Assembly: GCA_964396385.1 (NCBI GenBank)
Contig: CAYNFH010000012.1
Span: 1-55,906 of the forward strand
From: CAYNFH01 sp964396385
Lineage (GTDB): Bacteria > Armatimonadota > Chthonomonadetes > Chthonomonadales > CAJBBX01
Direction of reading: 5' to 3'
Length of the DNA stretch: 55,906 bases
Part shown: piece by piece, positions 7,868 to 16,457 of the stretch
Numbering within the stretch: position 1 is the stretch's first letter
Layout: each line of letters opens with the position of its first letter
The notes under the pieces: model-generated
The model's input: the letters and a program-made list of their open reading frames with translations, nothing else
Told to the model about the DNA's origin: nothing
Database searches by the model: none
Translations under genes and position numbers: made by a program

Positions 7868-9317
7868 CCTTCACCTTGCGCTCCCCCTGCTGCTGCTCCT
7901 GGCCTTCTTCGGTCTGGGCGGCTGGTACCTGGACGCGCGGCGCTCCTCGGAGCGAAACACGCTCTCCGGCTTCTTCGAGAGCCAGCCGACGGAGGTCTCT
8001 TCGCGGCTGGGCGGCCGGGTGGCGCGCATCCTGGTTAACGAAGGCGACACCGTGCGGGCGGGCCAGCCGCTGGTCGTGCTGGAAGCCACTCCCGCCCGGG
8101 AAGACACCGCCGCCCGGGAGGCCGCGGCGGAGCAGGCACGGCAGGCGCTCCGCGAGACCGTGAACGGCCCGCGTCCTCAGGACATCCGCAAGCAGGAGGA
8201 GGCGGTGGCGGAGGCCGAGGCCAACCTGGACAGGCTCAGAAACGGGCCGCTGCCGGAGGAGATCCACCAGGCGCGGGCCCGGCTGGAGCAGGCGGAAGCG
8301 CAGTACCGCAAGGCACTGGCGGGGTCCCGACCCCAGGAGATAGAGGAGGCGCGGGCGGCGGAGCGCAACGCGCGCGCCCACCTCGCCCAGATGCAGCGCG
8401 GCCTCACGCCGGAGGAGAAGGCGGAGGCGAAGGCGCGGCTGGACGCCGCGGATACCCAGCTTGACCTCGCGCGCAAGGATGCCGCGCGCTATGCGCTGCT
8501 GTACCAGGACGGTGCCATCAGCCGCCAGCAGTACGACCAGTCCCAGGCGAACCTGCACGACGCGGAGGCAAAGCGGCGAGAGCAGGCGGAAGCGTGGAAG
8601 CGGGCGGAGGAGGGCACCCCGCCGGAGGAGCTGGAGCAGGCGCGGCAATCCTACCTCCAGGCGAAAGCGGCGCTGGCGCTGGTGGCGGCGGGCTCGCGGC
8701 CGGAGGACATCGAGGCTGCCCGTGCAAGCGCCGCGGAGGCGCGGCAGGCGCTGCGGCTGCTGGAGCGCGGCGCCCGGCGGGAGGATATCGAGGCGGCCCA
8801 GGCGCGGCTGGCGCAGGCGCGAGTCGCCCTGGCGGAGCTGCGCGCCGGCAACCGCCGGGAGCAGATCGCGCAATCGCGCGCGGCGGCGCAGTCGGCGCGG
8901 GATACGGCGCGGGGTGCGCAGGCAAACCTGGCCGAGCGGATCGTGCGCGCCCCCGAGTCCGGCGTCGTGGAGCGTATCCCCGTAGCGATAGGCGATCTGG
9001 TCGCCTCCGGCGCTATGGTAGTCCGCATGTCCGATCCCAACAACATCTGGCTCCGGATCTACGTGCCGGAGGCGGAGCTGGCCCAGGTGCGGGTGGGCAG
9101 CGGCGCGGAGCTGCGGGTGGACGGCGTGCCCGGACCCGTGGCCGCCTATGTGGAGAGCGTAGCGACCCAGGGAGAGTTCACACCGGCCAACCTCCAGTCG
9201 CCGGAGGAGCGGGGCAAGCAGGTGTTCGCCGTCCGTCTGCGCCTGCGGCACCCGGACCCGCGCATCAAGGCGGGCATGTACGTGACGGTCACGCGCATCG
9301 GTGGCTGGGTTCCGTGA
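7854..9317 (+). CDS. HlyD family periplasmic adaptor (YbhG-like) with long repetitive coiled-coil hairpin
   Basis: The 487-residue protein has one N-terminal membrane helix (LALPLLLLLAFFGLGGWYL). A lipoyl half follows (SSRLGGRVARILVNEGDTVRAG), then an unusually long alpha-helical region, the second lipoyl half (IVRAPESGVVERIPVAIGDL) and a beta-barrel ending in RIKAGMYVTVTRI. The helical part contains eight spaced copies of a motif like GSRPEDIEAARA, about 30 residues apart, implying modular lengthening of the coiled coil. The protein bridges the ABC-2 transporter to an outer-membrane channel. An upstream extension of the frame overlaps tetR; the ATG at 7854 gives the correct membrane-anchor N-terminus. 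Confidence 0.9.
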   Translation: MHRPNLHLALPLLLLLAFFGLGGWYLDARRSSERNTLSGFFESQPTEVSSRLGGRVARILVNEGDTVRAGQPLVVLEATPAREDTAAREAAAEQARQALRETVNGPRPQDIRKQEEAVAEAEANLDRLRNGPLPEEIHQARARLEQAEAQYRKALAGSRPQEIEEARAAERNARAHLAQMQRGLTPEEKAEAKARLDAADTQLDLARKDAARYALLYQDGAISRQQYDQSQANLHDAEAKRREQAEAWKRAEEGTPPEELEQARQSYLQAKAALALVAAGSRPEDIEAARASAAEARQALRLLERGARREDIEAAQARLAQARVALAELRAGNRREQIAQSRAAAQSARDTARGAQANLAERIVRAPESGVVERIPVAIGDLVASGAMVVRMSDPNNIWLRIYVPEAELAQVRVGSGAELRVDGVPGPVAAYVESVATQGEFTPANLQSPEERGKQVFAVRLRLRHPDPRIKAGMYVTVTRIGGWVP

Positions 9318-10333
9318 GAGGGGGCTCGGGCTCCGGGGCTCGGGGTCCTGGGCCGGAATCTGGCCCATCAACCATCAACCATCAACCATCAACCAAGAAC
9401 GCTATTGAATTGCATGGGCTCACGAAGCGATTCGGTCCGGTCATGGCCGTCGATTCGCTCAGCTTTAGCGTGCCGCGCGGGTCCATCTTTGGCTTCCTGG
9501 GCCCCAACGGCAGCGGCAAGAGCACCTGCATCCGGATGCTGTGCGGCCTGCTGGAGCCGACCTCCGGCACCGCCTCCGTGGACGGCCACGACATCGTCAG
9601 GGAGCCGGAGGCGGTCAAGCGCTCCATCGGCTACATGAGCCAGTCCTTCAGCCTGTACCGCGACCTCACGGTGGATGAGAACCTCACCTTCTTTGGCAGC
9701 GTGTACGGGTTGCGCGGCGACTCTTTGCGGCGGCGCAAGGCCGCCGTCGTCGAGCTGGTCGCCATCCAGCCCTACCTGGAGCGCCGGGCCAGTCAGCTTT
9801 CTGGCGGCTGGAAGCAGCGGCTCGCGCTCGCGGCCGCTCTAATCCACGAGCCGCAGGTGGTGTTTCTGGACGAGCCTACCGCCGGCATCGACCCCGTCGC
9901 GCGGAGAGACCTCTGGGACCTCCTGTTCGGCCTGGCCGCGGCCGGCAAGACGCTGTTCGTGACCACCCACTACATGGACGAGGCGGAGCGGTGCAACGAG
10001 ATAGGCTACATCTACATGGCGAAGCTGATGGTCCGAGGCACTCCGGCCGAGCTCAAGGCGCTGCCGGAAGTATCGCCGGAGGGCACGCGCCGTGTAGCGG
10101 TCGCCACCGCGCAGCCGCCGAAGGCGCTGGCCCTCCTCAAGCGGCAGCCGTTCACCCGGGACGCCACCCTGGTGGAGGCCGAGATCCACCTGCTGCTGCC
10201 CCAGGACACGGAGGACAACGCCGTGATCTCCGCGCTCAAGCAGCAGGGAGTGGAGGACGCCACCGTCCGTCCTATTGAGCCGTCCCTGGAGGACGTGTTT
10301 GTGACCATCACGCGCAGGCTGGCTAACCGATGA
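9314..10333 (+). CDS. ABC transporter ATP-binding protein (YbhF-type)
   Basis: The gene starts most plausibly at GTG, overlapping the HlyD stop in a GTGA. The domain proper begins at IELHGLTKRFG and shows Walker A FLGPNGSGKST, Q-loop YMSQSFSLYRDLTV, signature LSGGWKQRLALAAAL, Walker B VVFLDEPTAGID and the H-loop TTHYMDEAERC. The C-terminal 80 residues match the extension common in ABC-2 drug exporters. The first 30 or so residues are translated from tandem heptamers (GGGGCTC and CCATCAA words), so the N-terminus is probably not native; no closer ATG precedes the domain. It pairs with the permease at 10330. Length is 339 residues. Confidence 0.9.
   Translation: MRGGSGSGARGPGPESGPSTINHQPSTKNAIELHGLTKRFGPVMAVDSLSFSVPRGSIFGFLGPNGSGKSTCIRMLCGLLEPTSGTASVDGHDIVREPEAVKRSIGYMSQSFSLYRDLTVDENLTFFGSVYGLRGDSLRRRKAAVVELVAIQPYLERRASQLSGGWKQRLALAAALIHEPQVVFLDEPTAGIDPVARRDLWDLLFGLAAAGKTLFVTTHYMDEAERCNEIGYIYMAKLMVRGTPAELKALPEVSPEGTRRVAVATAQPPKALALLKRQPFTRDATLVEAEIHLLLPQDTEDNAVISALKQQGVEDATVRPIEPSLEDVFVTITRRLANR
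9320..9394. repeat. GGGGCTC and CCATCAA heptamers around a GGGCCGGAATCTGGCCC core
   Basis: Left: GGGGCTC, GGGCTCC, GGGGCTC, GGGGTCC (9320 on). Core: GGGCCGGAATCTGGCCC (9350-9366), a near-perfect palindrome. Right: four CCATCAA copies to 9394. The two flanking words are unrelated. The element lies at the junction of the HlyD and ATPase genes and is translated if the GTG start is used. Confidence 0.9.
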
Positions 10334-11409
10334 ATGGCGCGCTGAACGGCTTCCTGAGCATCGCGTCCAAGGAGGCCGTGCACATCCGGCGCGACCCCAC
10401 CACGCTGATCTTCGCCCTCCTCATTCCCGTGCTGCAGTTGTGCCTGTTCGGGTTCGCGGTGGACTTCGACGTGCGCCACATCCGGACCGTGGTGGTGGAC
10501 ATGGACCGGTCCCGCGAGAGCCGGGACTATATCGCTTCCCTTCACAACACGCAGTACCTGGACGTGATCGGCTACCTGCCCGGTCCGGACACGGCCGAGG
10601 ATGCCATCCGCCGGGGGGACGCGCGCGTGGCCGTGATCATCCCGCCGGACTTCGCCCGCCGGTACGGCACGGCCAACCGTCCCGCCGTGCGTGTGCTGGT
10701 GGACGGATCGGACGTGCAGGCGACCACGCCCGCCCGCAACGCCCTGGTGGGACCTCCGGGCGGCGGGCCGGTGGTGGCGCGCGTGAACGTGCTGTTCAAC
10801 CCGCAGATCCGCACCCAGGTGTACACCATCCCGGGCCTCGCGGCCGTCATCTTGCAGCTCGTAACGGTGTCGCTGACCAGCTTCAGCCTGGTGCGGGAGC
10901 GGGAGCAGGGGACGCTGGAGCAGTTGATGGTTAGTCCGGTGGGCCGATTGGGGCTGATGCTGGGGAAGCTCGTCCCCTACTCGCTGCTCGCGATGGGAGA
11001 GCTGTTCGGGGTACTGTTCGTGAGCCGGGCCGTGTTCGACGTGCGGATCACGGGCAGCTTGTTACTGCTGGTGGCGCTGGCCGTGCCGTTTGTGCTGGCC
11101 TCCCTCTCCCTGGGGTTGCTCATCAGCACGGTGGCGCAGAACCAGGCGCAGTCCATGCAGATGACGCTGCTGACGACGATGCCCTCCATCCTCTTGAGCG
11201 GCTACATCGCGCCGAGGGAGACCCTGCCCGGGGCGCTCTATCTGCTGTCGGACGTGCTGCCCGTGACCTACTTCGTGCAGATCATGCGGGGGGTGGTGGT
11301 GCGCGGGGCGGGCTTTACGGACCTACTGCCGAGCGCCGCAGCGCTCACCGTCATTGCCGCCATCCTCCTCGCGCTCGCCACCACCCGCTTCCGCAAGAGC
11401 CTGGCGTAG
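10330..11409 (+). CDS. ABC-2 type permease of the efflux operon (YbhS/YbhR-like)
   Basis: The 359-residue protein starts at an ATG overlapping the ATPase stop (ATGA). An N-terminal membrane helix (TLIFALLIPVLQLCLFGFAV) precedes a periplasmic domain of about 150 residues (VVVDMDRSRESRDYIASL to NVLFNPQIRTQVYTI). Five more helices follow, with the ABC-2 signature REREQGTLEQLMVSPVGR. Six segments in total match the family. Only one permease gene is present, against two in E. coli ybhFSR, so it probably works as a homodimer. The substrate is unknown, likely a hydrophobic drug or metabolite. Confidence 0.9.
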   Translation: MNGALNGFLSIASKEAVHIRRDPTTLIFALLIPVLQLCLFGFAVDFDVRHIRTVVVDMDRSRESRDYIASLHNTQYLDVIGYLPGPDTAEDAIRRGDARVAVIIPPDFARRYGTANRPAVRVLVDGSDVQATTPARNALVGPPGGGPVVARVNVLFNPQIRTQVYTIPGLAAVILQLVTVSLTSFSLVREREQGTLEQLMVSPVGRLGLMLGKLVPYSLLAMGELFGVLFVSRAVFDVRITGSLLLLVALAVPFVLASLSLGLLISTVAQNQAQSMQMTLLTTMPSILLSGYIAPRETLPGALYLLSDVLPVTYFVQIMRGVVVRGAGFTDLLPSAAALTVIAAILLALATTRFRKSLA

Positions 11410-11444
11410 CCGCGTGCCGTATACTGGGATGGGAGGAGCTGATT

Positions 11445-11771
11445 TTGAGCATCGAGGAGCCAAAGGAGCTGATGACGGGCGAGGAGTACGGCGAAGCCCG
11501 GCGGAAACTGCTGGAGGCGGGGCACCGTGGCGATTCGCCGGAGCTCAAGGCGCTATGGCGCCGCCTGGTAGAGCGGGACGAATATCTCTGGGAGAAGTAC
11601 GCTAAGCCGCTGATCGAGAGCCACCGCGGCCAGTGGGCGGCGATCAATCTGCAGGGTGAGGTGATCTTTGCCCGCACCGCGTCTGAGGCTATCCGGGCGG
11701 GCACGGAGCGTTTTGGCGCCGGAAATCTCGTTTACGGGAAGATGGATGAGTTCCGGGGCCACGTCCTGTGA
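11445..11771 (+). CDS. small hypothetical protein, DUF5678-like
   Basis: The 108-residue product starts at TTG with GGGAGGAGC about six bases upstream. The N-terminal half is a charged helix (MTGEEYGEARRKLLEAGHRG). The C-terminal half (YAKPLIESHRGQWAAINLQG, EVIFARTASEAIRAG) resembles DUF5678, a small domain of unknown function often seen near toxin-antitoxin or regulatory genes. It follows the efflux operon by 35 bases and could be co-transcribed. Function unknown. Confidence 0.65.
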   Translation: MSIEEPKELMTGEEYGEARRKLLEAGHRGDSPELKALWRRLVERDEYLWEKYAKPLIESHRGQWAAINLQGEVIFARTASEAIRAGTERFGAGNLVYGKMDEFRGHVL

Positions 11772-11834
11772 CTGTGATCGTTCCCGAGCGATTTCCGTAC
11801 GTCGACGCCGTCACAAGGGCTTGACGATCGAGCT

Positions 11835-12845
11835 CTAGGGAGACAGGGACCTCATAATGGGTGCAACCCGGACTGCACCGGTCCGAGGATTCCACCTATC
11901 TGTCCCGGCGACCACTCGCTCCAGTGTTAGTTCTTTCGCCTGCTCCGGGGTCAACTGCTTGGCCCAGGGGGCGCGGGACTTGAGGTCCGCGCCCGGGCCG
12001 GTGTTGTGGAACTCCGCGTAGCGCGCCGTTTTGGTCCGCTCTGTGCCGTGCCAGTTGGACCACCCCTCCGGCCGCACCACCTCGGACATCTCGCAATTGA
12101 GAAACACGGTCTGAGCATAGTCCCGCCACGGCCGGCCGAGATAGGTCTTGACGCCGGCCGCGCCGTCGATGCGGCAGTGGGAGAAGATGATGCCGTACGG
12201 CTGCTCCAGCGGCGTGGAGGCGGCCGTGATGTAGCCGTTGCCGCTGCAGTAGATGTGGCACCGGTCGAAGTATGCCGTGGCCGCGCCGAAGATGAAGTCC
12301 ACGGCTCCCTCTATGTAGCAGTCCTGAAAGAGCTGCCGCCCGCGGTTCACCAGGATGGTGTCCTGCCAGCCCAGGAAGCGGCAGTGGCGGAACACCACGC
12401 GATCTCCGTCCATGCGGAGCGCTAGCGCCTGTCCTACGTTACCGGCGGAGTTCCGCAGGGTGAGCCTCTCCACCGTAACGTCATCCCCGTCTATCTGCAC
12501 GGTGGGCGTGCGGAACGTGCCGATGGGCTTGCCGTCCGGACCGGGCAGGTTGGCGTTCAGGTCGTAGCCGATGACGGTCCGTCCGGCATCCTCCCCCACC
12601 AACCGCAGGAACCGTTTCTCCCGCTGCACGTACACGCGCTCCCGGTAGACGCCGGGCTTGACGTGGATGACGGTCGGGTGGCGCAGGTCGCCGGTGGGCG
12701 CGGCGTTCACCGCCTCCTGGACGCTCTTGAACGTACCGCTGCCGTCCTGCGCCACAGTCATCTCGCGCGGGCCGTTGCTCTGTGCGGCGACGGGCAACGC
12801 AAGGACGATGCCCGCACAGACGGCCAGTAACCGACTACCTCTCAC
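11835..12845 (-). CDS. secreted pectinesterase (CE8)
   Basis: The 336-residue enzyme starts at GTG, overlapping the MFS transporter stop in a GTGA. It has a signal peptide (RLLAVCAGIVLALPVAAQ) and then the right-handed beta-helix. Family motifs are in order: GVYRERV, QALALRMDGDR, FLGWQDTI (Gln, Asp), DFIFGAA (second catalytic Asp) and TYLGRPWRDYA (Arg, Trp). It removes methyl esters from homogalacturonan so that polygalacturonases can cut. It is the last gene of the homogalacturonan operon. The open frame continues upstream through the transporter gene, but that part is out of register with any domain. Confidence 0.92.
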   Translation of the reverse strand: MRGSRLLAVCAGIVLALPVAAQSNGPREMTVAQDGSGTFKSVQEAVNAAPTGDLRHPTVIHVKPGVYRERVYVQREKRFLRLVGEDAGRTVIGYDLNANLPGPDGKPIGTFRTPTVQIDGDDVTVERLTLRNSAGNVGQALALRMDGDRVVFRHCRFLGWQDTILVNRGRQLFQDCYIEGAVDFIFGAATAYFDRCHIYCSGNGYITAASTPLEQPYGIIFSHCRIDGAAGVKTYLGRPWRDYAQTVFLNCEMSEVVRPEGWSNWHGTERTKTARYAEFHNTGPGADLKSRAPWAKQLTPEQAKELTLERVVAGTDRWNPRTGAVRVAPIMRSLSP

Positions 12846-14128
12846 CAAGCCCCCTCGACCGGCGGCTCGATGCGGGGAACGAACAGGTGGATGGCCAGGA
12901 GCGAGAACAGGTACATGGTGGAGGCCCACATAAAGAGCGGCACGTAGCTTCCGGTCCGCGTGAGCACGAAGCCCACCGCCTGCGCTACTCCCATGCTGGC
13001 AATACCGGAGACGAACCCGCCGAGCCCGACCACCGAGCTGACCGCGGGCCGAGGCATCACGTCCGAGACGAAGGTGTAGAGGTTCGCTGACCAGCCCTGG
13101 TGCGCCGCCGCGGCGAGCCCCACCAGCAGCACGGCCGCCCACACGCTGGGCACGGAGGCGGCGCCGAACACCGGAACCACGCAGAGCGCGCAGACCAGCA
13201 GCGCGGTCTTGCGCGCGGCGTTCAGGCTCCATCCCCGGCGGATAAGCCACAGCGACAGCCACCCGCCCCCTATGCTCCCGAGGATGGAGATGGTGTAGAT
13301 GACGCCCACCCATAGGCCGGTCTGGGCTGTGCTCAGGTGGAACCGCTTCTGGAGGAAGTCCGGTAGCCAGAAAAGATAGAACCACCAGACCGGCCCGCTC
13401 AGCACGCCCGCGATCATGTAGCCCCAGCTCGCGCGGTATCCCAGCAGATTGAGCCAAGGCGTCGCCGGCTCCTGCGCCAGGGAACGCCCACCCTCGATGT
13501 AGGACCGCTCGGCGGCCGAGAGACGGGGATGGGTCTCGGGGGCATCGTACAGCAGCACCCATGCGACTACCCACAGCACGCCCAGCCCGCCCGTGATGTA
13601 GAAGGCGGCCTGCCAGCCGAACCGCGCCGCGAGCCAGGGAACCGTCAGCGGGCAGACGATGGCGCCGATGTTGCTCGCGCTGTTGAACAGTCCGGTGGCG
13701 TACGCCCGCTCCCGTACCGGGAACCACTCGCCCACCGTCTTGATGGCCGCGGGGAAGTTGCCGCCCTCGGCCAGCCCCAGACCAAGGCGCGCGACGCTGA
13801 AGCCCAGGATGGAGCGGACCAGCCCGTGGGCCGCGCACGCCAGACTCCAGAGGAAGGCGGCAATGGGCAGCCCGCGCTTGACGCCGACCCTATCCATGAC
13901 CCGGCCGCCGAAGAGATAGCCGAAGGCGTACGCGAGCTGGAAGGCCGTGACGATGTTGGCATAGCCCAGCTCGGTCCAGCCGAGCTCGTGGGAGAGCTGC
14001 GGCTTGAGGATGCCGATTATCTGGCGGTCCATGTAGTTGACCATGGTCGCCAGGAAGAGCAGCCCGCAGATCACCCACCGGAAGCCGCCTACGCTCCGCG
14101 CCTCCGCGACCGGAGCTTCAACCATCAT
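12842..14128 (-). CDS. exuT: MFS hexuronate transporter (ExuT-like)
   Basis: The 428-residue permease has twelve predicted membrane segments. ACS-family signatures are clear: VNYMDRQIIGILKPQL in helix 1 and GLAEGGNFPAAIKTVGEWFP. In E. coli ExuT, related residues handle galacturonate and glucuronate with protons. The ATG at 14128 (MMVEAP) is chosen because GAGG lies six bases upstream; a GTG at 14140 is possible. It overlaps the preceding GH28-like gene and the following pectinesterase, so all three are coupled. The pectinase context supports uptake of galacturonate or short uronates. Confidence 0.88.
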   Translation of the reverse strand: MMVEAPVAEARSVGGFRWVICGLLFLATMVNYMDRQIIGILKPQLSHELGWTELGYANIVTAFQLAYAFGYLFGGRVMDRVGVKRGLPIAAFLWSLACAAHGLVRSILGFSVARLGLGLAEGGNFPAAIKTVGEWFPVRERAYATGLFNSASNIGAIVCPLTVPWLAARFGWQAAFYITGGLGVLWVVAWVLLYDAPETHPRLSAAERSYIEGGRSLAQEPATPWLNLLGYRASWGYMIAGVLSGPVWWFYLFWLPDFLQKRFHLSTAQTGLWVGVIYTISILGSIGGGWLSLWLIRRGWSLNAARKTALLVCALCVVPVFGAASVPSVWAAVLLVGLAAAAHQGWSANLYTFVSDVMPRPAVSSVVGLGGFVSGIASMGVAQAVGFVLTRTGSYVPLFMWASTMYLFSLLAIHLFVPRIEPPVEGAW

Positions 14129-15047
14129 TGCGGCCCTCACGGATGGGGGGCGCGTTCAGCCGCGCGGAATCTATCTGAGTGGAGTTGTGGAGCGTGAGGG
14201 CAGGCCCGGTGGCCGCATCTATCTCCACGTCCCGGAAGGCGATGTCCCGGGCGTTGGTGCAGGTGAAGCCCGTCGCGGACTGGATGTGGACGTTGCTGAA
14301 GGTAATACCTTCCACCGGCATCTCCCGGAGGCCGGTTATGCTGCCCGCGTCCTTCGCCCCTCGCGCGGTGATGTTGCTGAACAGGAAGTCCCGGAACCGG
14401 GGCGTCCCTTCGTCCACGGGATAGACGTCCTCCGACCGGTCCTGGCCCATGTAGAAGGTGGTGATGGTAAAGGGATGCGATACGTCCTGCATGACGATAT
14501 TGGTGACGGAGAGCCCTTCCACCACGCCACCCCGGCCGCGCTGAGACTTCACCCGGATGCCGATGTCCGTGCCCTGGAACACGCAGTTGCTCACGGAGAC
14601 GTTGTGAACGCCGCCGGACATCTCGCTGCCGATGGTCACGCCGCCATGGCCCTGGTGCATCACGCAGTTGGTGATGGTGATGTCCTCCGCGTCCTCCGCG
14701 TAGATGACGGGCGCGAGGATCTGCTTCCCGGGCTCCCACACGTTCGGAGTGAGCGGGTAGTCCGCCGGGTCCTGGCTGGCCAGCAGCGTCGCGCCAGGCC
14801 CGATCTCCAGCGTCACGTGGCTGCGGAGCACAATGGTGCCGGTGAGATAACGGCCCGGCGGCACGAACACTGTGCCCCCGCCGGCCTTTGCGCACGCCGC
14901 CACCGCCCGGTTGATGGCCCGTGTCTCCAGCCGCTTCCCGTCTCCGGCCGCGCCAAAGGACTTGACGTTGAAGAGGGCCTGACCGGCCGCGCCCAACTGG
15001 AGCATCGCGGCCATGCATGGCAGAGTAGCCCCTACCAGTTTGTTCAT
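14118..15047 (-). CDS. GH28-like protein with the catalytic core deleted
   Basis: The 309-residue protein starts like a secreted polygalacturonase (FNVKSFGAAGDGKRLETRAI, GGGTVFVPPGRYLTGTI) and ends like one (QGHGGVTIGSEMSGG, GIRVKSQRGRGG). At residues 121-127, DAEDITIT runs straight into NCVMHQGHGG. The neighbour at 15121-16449 has about 126 residues at this point, holding NTDGLDP and VGDDCIALK, the three catalytic aspartates of GH28. These are all absent here. The frame stays open, so a stable but hydrolytically dead beta-helix may be made. Either a real deletion between short ITIT-type repeats or an assembly collapse could explain it. No good ribosome-binding site is visible. Confidence 0.85.
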   Translation of the reverse strand: MNKLVGATLPCMAAMLQLGAAGQALFNVKSFGAAGDGKRLETRAINRAVAACAKAGGGTVFVPPGRYLTGTIVLRSHVTLEIGPGATLLASQDPADYPLTPNVWEPGKQILAPVIYAEDAEDITITNCVMHQGHGGVTIGSEMSGGVHNVSVSNCVFQGTDIGIRVKSQRGRGGVVEGLSVTNIVMQDVSHPFTITTFYMGQDRSEDVYPVDEGTPRFRDFLFSNITARGAKDAGSITGLREMPVEGITFSNVHIQSATGFTCTNARDIAFRDVEIDAATGPALTLHNSTQIDSARLNAPPIREGRNDG

Positions 15048-15088
15048 AGTTCGTTTGCGTCCAGGTTACGCATCGCACATCCGGCATC

Positions 15089-15121
15089 AAAATCGAAAAT
15101 CGAAAATCGAAAATGGAAAAT
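15089..15121. repeat. AAAATCG heptamer repeat
   Basis: Three copies of AAAATCG and one AAAATGG, ending at the stop of the GH28 gene. An ATCCGGCATC core-like segment lies just upstream (15079-15088). The same word recurs at 44084-44122. Confidence 0.85.
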
Positions 15122-16449
15122 TACTTCAGCCCGCTCACCTGCGCCTGGACGATGGTGACCGGCGGGCCCGTCTCCGCCACTACCTGGGAATGGGCAAATC
15201 GGACGTCTCGCGCGTGGACTATCCGGATGCCCTTCCGGCCGGAGATATGCACGTTGGTGAGCTCAAGGTCTGTGATCGGCGCCTCCGGTAGGCCCAATAT
15301 CTGCCCGTCGGTCCGCGCGTCATCGGCCGTGACGTTCCGGATGCGGATGTGCCGCCAGAAGGGCGTGGTGCTCATCACTGGCTGCCCTGGATCCTGGGCG
15401 GGATCCACCGGCGTCTCGCCGGGGCTGTTGTTGGCGTAGTAGCTGGTGATCTCGATGGGTACCTTCACGCCGCGCATGGTGAGGTCCTCATAGGTGAGGT
15501 TCTCCACTACCCCGCCCGCGCCCCGGCTCGCCTTCATCCGGATGCCGGCGTCCGTTCCGTGGAAGGTGCAGTTGCGCACCGTCATCCCATTCAGCCCGCC
15601 GGGGGTCTGTCCCCCGATGGAGAGGCCGTGTCCCCGCAGGAAGCTGCACCGCTCTATCAGGAAGTCCCGGCAGGAGGGCTGGTCCGGCTCGATGCAGCCG
15701 GTGGGCTTGAGGGCGATGCAGTCGTCGCCGACGTCGAACGTGCAGCCCGTGATGAGGAAGTTCCACCCGCTCGGGTCCAGGCCGTCCGTGTTCTTAGCTT
15801 CCTCTGGCGCCTGGATCCGGATCCCCTCTATGCGTACGTCGCGGCACTGCTGCGGCACCAGGTGGAACATGGGCGAGTTTCGCAGGGTGACGCCTCGGAC
15901 CAGCACCCGCGTGCAGCGCGTGAGCACCACCATGAAGGGCCGGTGGGGCGGATTGGGCGTGCCCGGCGGGGCGTCCTTCGGCTTGACGTAGTGGGACCAC
16001 CAGAACGCCCCCTGCCCGTCGATGGTCCCGCCGCCGGAAATGACCACGTCGTGCGCATCCCGCGCGGAGATGCAATCCTCAAACCGGTTGTTGGTGAGCC
16101 GGTAGTCCCGCGGATTGTCGCTCAGGAGCAGTGTGGCGCCCTTCTCCAGCCGGAGCTCCATGCGGCTGCCGAGCCGGAAAGGTCCCGTAAGGTACCGGCC
16201 CGGCGGGACCTGCACCGTCCCGCCTCCCGCCGCCTCGCAGGCGTCCACGGTCCTTTGCACCGCCCCCGTGTTCAGGGTCGTGCCATCGGCCCGCGCACCG
16301 TAGTCCGTGACGCGGAACACGCGCGCCGGGATGGATGGAGCGGGGATGTCCGGCAGGGCGATGGAAGGCGCTGCCGGCACAATAAGGAGAATGGCGGCTG
16401 CCGGGAGGAAGGTCATGGATCCTGGCAGCCGCCGTTCGATGAAACGCAT
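15121..16449 (-). CDS. secreted polygalacturonase (GH28)
   Basis: The 442-residue enzyme has a signal segment (FLPAAAILLIVPAAPSIA) and a right-handed beta-helix. GH28 catalytic motifs are complete: KNTDGLDP, FDVGDDCIALK, LRGHGLSIGG and GIRMKAS supply the three Asp, the His and the Arg-Lys pair. It hydrolyses alpha-1,4 bonds in de-esterified homogalacturonan or oligogalacturonides. The ATG at 16449 lies eight bases after the pseudopilin stop, with GTAGGAG formed by the end of the pseudopilin gene. A longer upstream frame exists but runs through the pseudopilin. Confidence 0.92.
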   Translation of the reverse strand: MRFIERRLPGSMTFLPAAAILLIVPAAPSIALPDIPAPSIPARVFRVTDYGARADGTTLNTGAVQRTVDACEAAGGGTVQVPPGRYLTGPFRLGSRMELRLEKGATLLLSDNPRDYRLTNNRFEDCISARDAHDVVISGGGTIDGQGAFWWSHYVKPKDAPPGTPNPPHRPFMVVLTRCTRVLVRGVTLRNSPMFHLVPQQCRDVRIEGIRIQAPEEAKNTDGLDPSGWNFLITGCTFDVGDDCIALKPTGCIEPDQPSCRDFLIERCSFLRGHGLSIGGQTPGGLNGMTVRNCTFHGTDAGIRMKASRGAGGVVENLTYEDLTMRGVKVPIEITSYYANNSPGETPVDPAQDPGQPVMSTTPFWRHIRIRNVTADDARTDGQILGLPEAPITDLELTNVHISGRKGIRIVHARDVRFAHSQVVAETGPPVTIVQAQVSGLK

Positions 16450-16457
16450 CGATGCGA

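Noticed and set aside
12846..13838. Upstream extension of the pectinesterase frame through the transporter gene
   Set aside because: The extension is low-complexity Arg/Gly/Pro sequence. The GTGA overlap and signal peptide fix the start at 12845.
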